Of a stretch of DNA of 64,000 bases, positions 56,331 to 64,000 are shown piece by piece. How positions within the stretch are numbered: the stretch's first letter is position 1; each line of letters opens with the position of its first letter. The DNA comes from Lutraria lutraria. Lineage: Eukaryota; Mollusca; Bivalvia; Venerida; Mactridae. Location of the stretch: positions 18,483,528 to 18,547,527 of the forward strand of contig OZ026851.1 in assembly GCA_964023205.1 (NCBI GenBank), given 5' to 3'. A program made the position numbers and the translations under genes. Below the pieces are notes generated by a model. That model did not search any database. It was not told the DNA's origin and saw nothing but the letters and a program-made list of their open reading frames with translations.

Positions 56331-59300
56331 TGAGAACTTTGAGGGGGCGCACGCTATCTTCTCCCGTCCCTTGAACCGCTATGTCACATGTTTCGAATAT
56401 AATCATTCAGGGAAGTTCTATCTGACTGATAGCCTGGACAATTCCAAATTTAAGGATTTCTCAAACCAGTCATTTTAAATATCCAACCAGTAGGGAACTA
56501 TTGCGAGCAGCACAAGTGACTTGTTTGTACATTATTTTAACCAACAATACTCCTTTTCCTCGGAATACAACATTTAACCCCATATGAACAGAGACAACAT
56601 CAAAATGTCAATACAAATGATCTGGGCATGTACACAGTCTTTACGCTAACCCAGTTACAGCCGGAACCTTAGATAATGTCTATTTAAGCTAGTAAACTTT
56701 AACACAATTGTCTATTCCGTGAATTTAGAGTGTATATAATGGATATTTCAAGATACACTGTTATTTGGATAACATCGGTAAATGGGGTACTGACTATATA
56801 AGATCCCTCTTTAATGAACTTAAAATAAGTTAATATTTAAGTTACAAATAAAGTTAACTTACCTGAGACCAAATGACACAATTATAACAAGACTTTTAAA
56901 AGGATAATTGACATTCTACAGAGCTATTTTCCTTCTATAACAGGCGCTTTTAACAGGCGTCTTCCCCCCAGGATAATTCTTTAAAATCATGCAGTTTTCC
57001 CCTAAAATGTAGTTTACATCAAAGTTTTTCATTCCCCTTTTGCAAAAAATATGAGTTATTCTTTCCCAAATTTGAAGAAAATGTCACTTTTCCTACCTGT
57101 GAAAAAAAGCCCTGCACTACAATATTGTAACACACTGAGTGCATTACAGATTAAAGACATTGAACAGCTACTATATAAGTGACCCCCCCCCCAAATCGAC
57201 ATGAGGTCTAATCTCTTGTTTTATTGCCCCTAATGGGATTAATCCTGTCTTTTCATGGTCAGCTAAGTGTCTGTAGACTTGACACCTAGTCATAGAGGGT
57301 CATAAATTTTATTGATTTTTTATGATAATTAGTTTATGGATAACTTCCTGTTGTTTTTGAAGGCATTTTATGTGATTGATTAATGGTGTCCTTTAATTAC
57401 CAGATTAAGTAAGAATAGTTAATGCACGAAAAATGCAACTGAATGCTTCTTCTATTTCTAAATCAAATCATTCTATTTACACATGAAATTATTTTTTACA
57501 AGATAATTATTATAATCTTAAAAATAACTTGCAAAGAAACTATGTTTATACAGGTACTGCTTGAGAAATTATATTGGTTAGAAATATTTAACAGGTATAA
57601 AAGGTGTTAGGATACGTTTGTATAAAATTCACAAAATGGACGTTTAATTTATCAAAATCATCCAGACCTAACTAATTGGTGTGAGATACATATATTTGCT
57701 AATGTGTTTGAAGCGTGGAGCATTTATTTGAGTAATTAATGTCTTTAATCATATTAAATTTCTTAATATTTTGCATTTAATATAAACATACCTTAAAAAA
57801 AAAAAAAAATATTTTTAATTAAACATTGAATCAATTTAAGTATCTATACAGTAGCTATAATTTTTATTAGCCATAAATTTAAGTGACTGATTATGTAATT
57901 AGAAGCTAGTCTATCAATGACCCTGTCAGTTTTATTGGACTCCCTACTGTGGAATATACAGGACTGCTGGGTCTTAGTCACATGCCTTGCATTCCTGGTT
58001 CAATGTCTTTATTGTAAAATTCACTTACAAGTCTACTCCTGTTTAGTATTTAGAAGTTATGTAGAATTATTCTGACAGTTCCACACGAATCTTACCGTTG
58101 AACCCTTTTAAATTTACAGTCCAACGGATTGACTACGTGTGTCACGCCAGAGATTATCATTATTTTACTTCATTCTTAAAAATCCCATCCTTATGTCCTC
58201 AGTTTGCGACTGGAATACTGTTCGACAATGCATATTATTGATGTGGTCAATATCTCTAGTTTGTCGTTTATATGCCTGTCAAAACTATCTTTTTCAGAAC
58301 TGATTTCGTCCGGTAATCCCTTTAATGGTGGGCACTGTCAACAGAAATTCACATTATTCCTCAACTTAATATTTACATTAGTAAACAGCAGCCATCTTGC
58401 GTGCACTATGCGACAGTTATTACGCGGCCGCCATTCTAAAATACACGGCCAGCGCTTTTTTAAGTAAAAATATTGTTGAGTAATTCAAACATTTTTAGAA
58501 GAAGAAAAGGTCCATATGAGGGTATCGTTATATATTTTATCGATACCATTCATGTTTTAATTAGAGATAATGAATACATTAAACTTATATCAGTTCAAGT
58601 TTCTCATTAAGAACACGTGCTGTCACTAAAATTATACGAAGACGGCCTCACTATTTAAAGGATACATAAGATCGACACAGAGCCTTAATGTACATTTAAA
58701 CACTGCTTTAAATTTCAGTTTAAATCAGTCAGTGATTCATATTATTTAACCATTTTCACACACTTCGGACACACACCACACACCTCCATTTCATTGACGC
58801 AGCGTCAATAAAAAGGGTTATAATATATTTGACATTTTCCTTTTGAAAAAGTTTCAAAATAGATGATAGATTTTGTATTCCGGAATAAAAATGAATAACT
58901 CTGATAACAACAGCACACATTTAGTATTAATAGCCTAATATTAGTATCGTGCTATTCCTGTCGCTCTTATTTTTGTTGTCTCGAAAAAAACATGATACTG
59001 TTTTTAATTTAGAAAAAAATCTAACGTTACTTAAGTTTGTAGTAAATAAAAAAATCAGCATGATTCAGTCATTATTGTAAGTACACAAAGGCCGAAGTGT
59101 ACCTATAAAAGTGCGTACTCTATATATATATCCATAAACGAAACGCATGTTTATAAAATGTATGGATTATATAATCTGTCATCAACTGAAATTGTACAGA
59201 TTCCGAAAATCGGTGTATTTCACATCAGCATGGGGATTTATTGAACGGCTCCTGTGTAAGCGACTAAAAACCACAGGAGGTCTTATCTCTCGTTTTATCG

Positions 59301-59959
59301 CCCCCTGTGTCTGGTCACGGTCAGTTTGGAATTTAGTGTAGAATACGGTCATACATTTTACTGATGTATTGAGATGAGACATAGATAACATGCAGAGATA
59401 AGCTGTTTCAGCTATCGCCTGTATAACTGCGTGTGTGGCTATTACTTTTTCCCAAAATTGCTGATTTCACATGCGTATTTTTTTTATTTTTTGAAAGCTT
59501 ATTATGTAAACATTTGCTGCTGAGTGTTACAATCACTAATTTTGACTAATAGCTTTGTTACACTAGCTCCTGCTGTCATTCAATATATATATATATATAT
59601 TTATTTACTCGTACCATTTTTTTTCAGGACGATTACTTTTCTAGTGGGTATAGCAAAGATTAACTGAGAAAAATATATATCTAGCAGATGTCACATGTTT
59701 AAAACTTTCAGAAAACGGTATACAACAAATTTGCCAAATCCTTTAATTACTTTTTATGTTTCAATAAAAGGTTTATTAGATCATAACCGAAATAATTGCT
59801 AATATTAAGTATTTTGTTCGAACATTAAACGCGAGTTACAGGCCAGGTGTAAATATTTCTTACAAGTTTAGTCTATAGTATTGTCAAACATCATGTTTAA
59901 TTTCATTAATCATTGTTAATAAGACTTTTTTCAAACAAATGATAAGCGAAATTCACAAT
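56331..59959. other. Gene-free stretch
   Basis: AT-rich DNA with poly(A) and (AT)n runs (57797-57810, 59582-59600). Short frames at 58204-58467 and 59147-59391 lack domains. No element with clear ends recognised. Confidence 0.4.
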
Positions 59960-60185
59960 CGGGCGAAACCCGTCTCCGTGGTAGCTGACTTCAAATCACT
60001 GTAACTTCTCATTGATAGAGGGTCGTGGTTTCGAGTCCCGCTACCGACCATGACTATTTATGTGAGAAAGTAGGCAGTTGCTTACGGAGAATGGGAGTCT
60101 AGTACAGGTTCTTCCCAGGAGCGATGCTTAGGTGATCTGTCCGCTTCATATGATTTTGGCTGTTGAAAAGGTAAAACTCGATTTG
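59960..60185 (+). mobile_element. tRNA-derived SINE
   Basis: A-box-like CGTGGTAGCTGAC and B-box-like GTGGTTTCGAGTCCCGC are spaced as in a tRNA head, followed by a non-tRNA body with GGTTCTTCCCAGGAGCGATG. The latter resembles the conserved central domain of metazoan SINEs. Not a functional tRNA: no closing acceptor stem. Confidence 0.7.
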
Positions 60186-60279
60186 TATGATGAGCCTCTA
60201 AAATTTCTTCCGTAGACATGCGTGCCCTGTTTAATGTTTTTATTATTGCTTACAGAAAACCGTACCGAAATTATGGACC

Positions 60280-60512
60280 GTGGGTCAAATTGGGCCCGGC
60301 CAGGTTTGCTTTATCTTATATATGCTTAAACATAGAAATTACAAAAAAACGTCTTGTCAGAAACACCAAGGTCCAAAGCTTAGATATTTTGGCCCTGGGG
60401 TAAAAATTGGCCTCGTCCCCAGGTGACTTGTTTTTACATAGGCTCATGATTATTTTCTCTCGGGTCTTTTTTCTGGAAAGCGATAAAGGGCCATCATGGC
60501 CCTCTTGTTTAA
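60280..60512 (+). mobile_element. 3' fragment of family B
   Basis: One internal unit and the terminal AGCGATAAAGGGCCATCATG/GCCCTCTTGTTT. 5' truncated. Between 60513 and 60767 nothing was recognised. Confidence 0.7.
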
Positions 60513-60767
60513 AAATGTGGTGAGAGTACTGAATTGTGCCTATAGTAAATAACTCATTGTCTAGAAATACAAAATTAGGAACAATTGTATGAAGTTAAAT
60601 TCATGTGTGGGTTCGCATGTGATAGATATCATTTCGGTTTTATTTTTACAGAAATAAAACCCCTAGCTGGAATTCCATAGTAATGACATCTTAAAACATT
60701 TGTTTCAAATTAAGAATTTTCTTTGCTAGAATATTTGTTAACATATACATTCTTAAATATCACTCAT

Positions 60768-61478
60768 CTTATGATAAGATTTTTTCCAATCTTAGTAAAT
60801 TTTGAATGAGTATAAACAAATAATTAAGATACTTCATAAATTCGAGACCTGGTCTAACCCGATTATCACCTAAATAACTTCTCTAATACAGAAATTTACT
60901 TCTGTAATGGTAATTTAACTAAATTACTAAATTTTTAAACTTTTGCCATGGCAATATTTTGCCATGGAAATTTGCCATGGCAATATTTTGCCATGGAAAT
61001 TTTGCCATGGCAATATTTTGCCATGGAAATTTTGCCATGGCAAACTTTTGCCATGGCAATAATTAAAATTTAAAATTTCATATTTATTGATCAAAACCAT
61101 TATAATTGTATTAATTATGATACCTACACACCCATACATAGTGTTTCTTTAGAAATTAAAAAAAAATTTGCCATGGCAATTTTGCCATGCCAAAAGTGTT
61201 GATTTTTTTGCCATGGCAAGGCCATGGCGGCCATGGCAAGGCATTTTGCCATGGCAAAATACCGATTTGCCATGGCAAAACGCCTTTTGCCATGGCAAAG
61301 ACAGTTTTTCTTTGCATTTTTCAAGAAAACTAGTAAAGATAGAAACATGGGACTTACAATTTTTTAATAAATAACTAAATGCTACAATTTAATAATGTTT
61401 TTGTTTCTCAAAAGCGCGTAAAAGTGGGGGCTGTATTTGCCAAAGACCGGCGCGGCAAAAACAAACCGGCGGAGGTTC
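60768..61478 (-). mobile_element. GCCATGGC-palindrome cluster element, inverted copy 2
   Basis: Mirror of 51699-52360. It begins TCATCTTATGATAAG, has palindrome clusters at 60940-61055 and 61165-61300, and ends AAACAAACCGGCGGAGGTT. The non-palindromic spacers (TGATCAAAACCATTATAATT) match copy 1 closely, while numbers of palindromes differ. Confidence 0.85.
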
Positions 61479-61487
61479 TATGTAAGA

Positions 61488-61859
61488 TATTCAAAATTTG
61501 AACGCAATCCGTCTACGAATACTGAAATTATTGAACATAATTATTATACTAGAAGTAAGTGTTGCGTTAGCTCTGGGCCCGTATAAACAAAATACATATA
61601 CGAGGGTTGTCCGTTAAGTACGTAGACTTTTCTTATAAATCGTCGATCTAAGAATTTTTCTAAGATTTTTTTTCACTTTACGACGAAAGTTAAGAAAAAT
61701 CTTACAAAGCTTAGCAAAACTAAGATAATTTCGGGATTCTTAGATAATTTTTCATCTTAGTTGGTTTGTGCATACGGGCCCGCAACACTTACTTCTAGTA
61801 TAATAATTATGTTCAATAATTTCAGTATTCGTAGACGGATTGCGTTCAAATTTTGAATA
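61488..61859. mobile_element. Foldback element with ~77-bp near-perfect inverted arms
   Basis: 61488-61566 (TATTCAAAATTTGAACGCAA ... AAGTAAGTGTTGCG) is matched by 61782-61859 read backwards, essentially without mismatch. The centre has ACGAGGGTTGTCCGTTAAGT, reminiscent of a mariner-type end, and short CTAAGA repeats. Non-coding. Confidence 0.85.
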
Positions 61860-62084
61860 AGAATAATTCTTTAGTGTATTTTGTGCAGTGGTATTAATTT
61901 ACCGTTTATTTTCTTTATATATAACAAATATTCCTCATGCTCTCAGCAAAACAAACACTTCAAAGGTTTCACTGATGTCGACAATCCTTTAAGATGTCTA
62001 AACTTAGATCGGCACATAGTATAGAAACAAATGTTGTTGAAAATTAATATCCTGTTTACAGTTCCATTGTTGTTGTTCAAAGTG

Positions 62085-63340
62085 CTCATGGTGAGCTATT
62101 GTAATCGCGTGATGTCCGTCGTCCGTGTGTGTGTGCGTGTGTGCGTCAACAATTGCTTTTAACAACATCTCCTTCTTAACCAGTTGGCCAATTTCAACGA
62201 AACTTTACATGGATGTTCCTTGCATTAAGCTCTACCAAAGCTGTTAAAAAAATTTAATTTCATTGAAAACTCTGGTTGCCATGGCAACCAATAGGATTTT
62301 TTTTTAAAAACCTTCTTGTCCAAAACCACAATGCCTATAACTTAAATATTTGGTGTATAGCATTGTCTAGTGGACCTCTACCAAGTTTGTTCAAATTATT
62401 GCCCTAGGGTCAAAATTGGCCCCGCCACTTGGGTCATAAGATTTCACAAAGACTTATATAGGGAAATTTTAAAAATCTTCTTGTCAGAAACTACAATGCA
62501 TAGAGCTTACTAGATAGTTAGTGTGTAGCATTGTCTAGTGGACCTCTACTAGGTTTGTTCAAATTATTGTTCTAGGGTCAAAATTGGCCCCGCCCCAGGG
62601 GTCAGTTGATTTTATATAGACTTATATAGGAAAATTTTAGAAATCTTCTTGTCAGGAACTACAATGCCTAGAGTTTAGATATTTGGTGTGTAGCATTGTC
62701 TAGTGGACCTCTACCAAGTTTGTTCAAATTATTGCCTTAGGGTCAAAATTGGCCCCGCCTCAGGGGTCACTTGATTCATATAGGCTTATATCGGAAAATT
62801 AAAAAATTATTCTTGGCTGAAACCACAATGCCTATAGCCTAGATATTTTGTATTTAGCATTATTTAGTGGACCGCTAACAAGTTCGTGCAAATTATTTCC
62901 CTGTGGTCAAAATTGGCCCTGCCCTGGGGTTTCCTCTAATCTATTTAGGAAAATTTTAAAAATCTTCTTGTCCGAAAGCACAAGACCTAGAGCTAAGATA
63001 TTTTGTATATAGCATTGTCTAGCGGACCTCTACCAAGTCTGTTAAAAGTATGGCCCCAGGGTAAAAATTAGCGCCGCCTCGGGGTTCACATGATTTATAT
63101 AGGCTTATATATAGGAATACAAAAAGAAATCTTCTTGTCCAAAATCTTAAGGCCTAAGAGCTTACATATTTTGTATGTAGCATTGTCTGGTGGACATCTA
63201 CCAAGTTTGTTCAAATTATTGCCACGGGGGCAAAATAAGCCCCACCTCCGGGTCACTTAATTTTACAAAGGCTCATGATAATTTTCCTTAAAAGTATTTT
63301 TATCTGGTTAGCGATATAGGGCCATAAAGGCCCGGGTTGA
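62085..63340 (+). mobile_element. Family B element with degraded ends
   Basis: 5' GCTCATGGTGAGCTATTGTA/ATCGCGTGATGTCCGTCG, then a short (GT)n run, GGTTGCCATGGCAACC, and about seven internal units. The 3' end is GGTTAGCGATATAGGGCCAT/AAAGGCCC. Confidence 0.75.
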
Positions 63341-63539
63341 TTTATAGGTTATACAGTAAGGCTTCATAGACTTGGTTCAAATGACTGAAATAAAATACGA
63401 TATAATGATATGTTTGGACAAGGTTACCCTTAAAAATGAAACGTTTTGATCAAAAGAAATTAAAGCAATACTGGTGTTTTAAAGCCGTTTACATTTCCGA
63501 CAGATGCCTTAGTCAATTATAGGCGTATAGGCTTTTTAG

Positions 63540-63772
63540 TTTGTTTATACAATGAAAGTGTCACCCTTATTGAAAGGCCAGCCAAGTTGGTTTATTTATG
63601 AGACACCATCTTTTGTGCACACTGTACCTCCCGAATCCCTTCTCTTTTTACCGAGCGCTTGGCAGAGATAAGCTTACGGTAATCACTATTTAACTATCAA
63701 ACCGACAGCATCTGTTCAAACCGAGTCTCCACTGGAGTTCGAAGCTTCGACTTCCCGCTCGGCCACGTGTTA
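63540..63772 (-). mobile_element. tRNA-derived SINE (Ser/Leu-like head)
   Basis: On the minus strand ACACGTGGCCGAGCGGGAAG matches the first part of a type II tRNA, and GACTCGGTTTGAACAG is a degraded B box. The body continues to about 63540. No complete cloverleaf. Confidence 0.55.
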
Positions 63773-63775
63773 GCG

Positions 63776-63925
63776 CCAACCTCCTAATAAAGGGCATCCT
63801 ATGAATTATGACCGTTCTTTTTAAAACCTTCATTGATTATTAAAAACAAACCTCCGAATCAAAGTCACAAGGTCACATTATGTATTTTGTAAGCGTGACC
63901 TCTGTTCACAGGTTTGGTTGCAATA
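63776..63925. mobile_element. MITE of the 'acagtcaaacctgt' family, degraded
   Basis: TAATAAAGGGCATCCTATGA at the left and GTGACCTCTGTTCACAGGTT at the right. Confidence 0.45.
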
Positions 63926-64000
63926 GACCTTGGTTAAATCAAATACTGACAAATACATTTCCATGTTGATTTGGGAGAATATCTGTGACTGTTTCCATTC

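Noticed and set aside
59990..60055. tRNA gene
   Set aside because: A- and B-box-like motifs are present, but the cloverleaf does not close and a SINE body follows.
63700..63772. tRNA-Ser/Leu gene on the minus strand
   Set aside because: Head matches only the first part of a tRNA; the B box is degraded and a SINE-like body follows.

Overview
The window looks like nuclear DNA of a marine bivalve or closely related mollusc. It is AT-rich, genes are sparse, and introns follow GT-AG rules with AATAAA signals. It is crowded with short non-autonomous elements: 'tggtttcggagaagaagat' units, repeats carrying TGACCTTTGACCT, tRNA-derived SINEs, and relics of PIF/Harbinger and Ty3/gypsy elements. I cannot name the species. 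No bacterial-style genes, CRISPR arrays, rRNA or intact tRNA genes were seen.

Layout. 1-10,000 (+): the last five exons of a SET-domain protein whose MYND zinc finger lies at the C terminus (1578-7147). Four unrelated minisatellites surround or interrupt it: a 45-bp unit upstream, 50-bp and 18-bp units in introns, and a 20-bp unit downstream. 10,000-23,900: almost entirely mobile DNA, including a broken Harbinger transposase, a ~141-bp tandem array carrying nuclear-receptor-like DR1 sites, and nested copies of an element family ending in a GGGCCATCATGGCCC palindrome. 24,019-24,867 (-): an intact intronless LRAT-domain membrane protein. 25,000-38,800: more mobile DNA, a ~920-bp near-perfect palindrome, a perfect 25-bp-stem hairpin and a deleted gypsy copy.

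38,800-48,600 is the most interesting part. On the minus strand, a 501-codon exon encodes ten copies of an 18-residue motif (Y-x-D-N-x-x-N-R-x-L-G-R-V-G-x-P-x-G). It is joined by a consensus phase-0 intron to an exon encoding a complete TKL-type protein kinase. The frame is continuous through the join except for one TAA, 47 bases short of midway between acceptor and kinase start. A short head-to-head paralogue (48,181-48,537, +) has two copies of the motif and no kinase, and shares the 16-nt leader and splice acceptor. I regard this repeat-kinase locus as the best candidate for something undescribed.

48,600-64,000: no convincing complete gene, only a few possible exons. It holds two inverted copies about 9 kb apart of an element packed with GCCATGGC palindromes, a foldback element with ~77-bp near-perfect arms, SINEs and further palindrome-ended elements.

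All functional statements rest on motif recognition by eye. Exon boundaries are inferred from splice consensus and reading-frame continuity, without transcript evidence.
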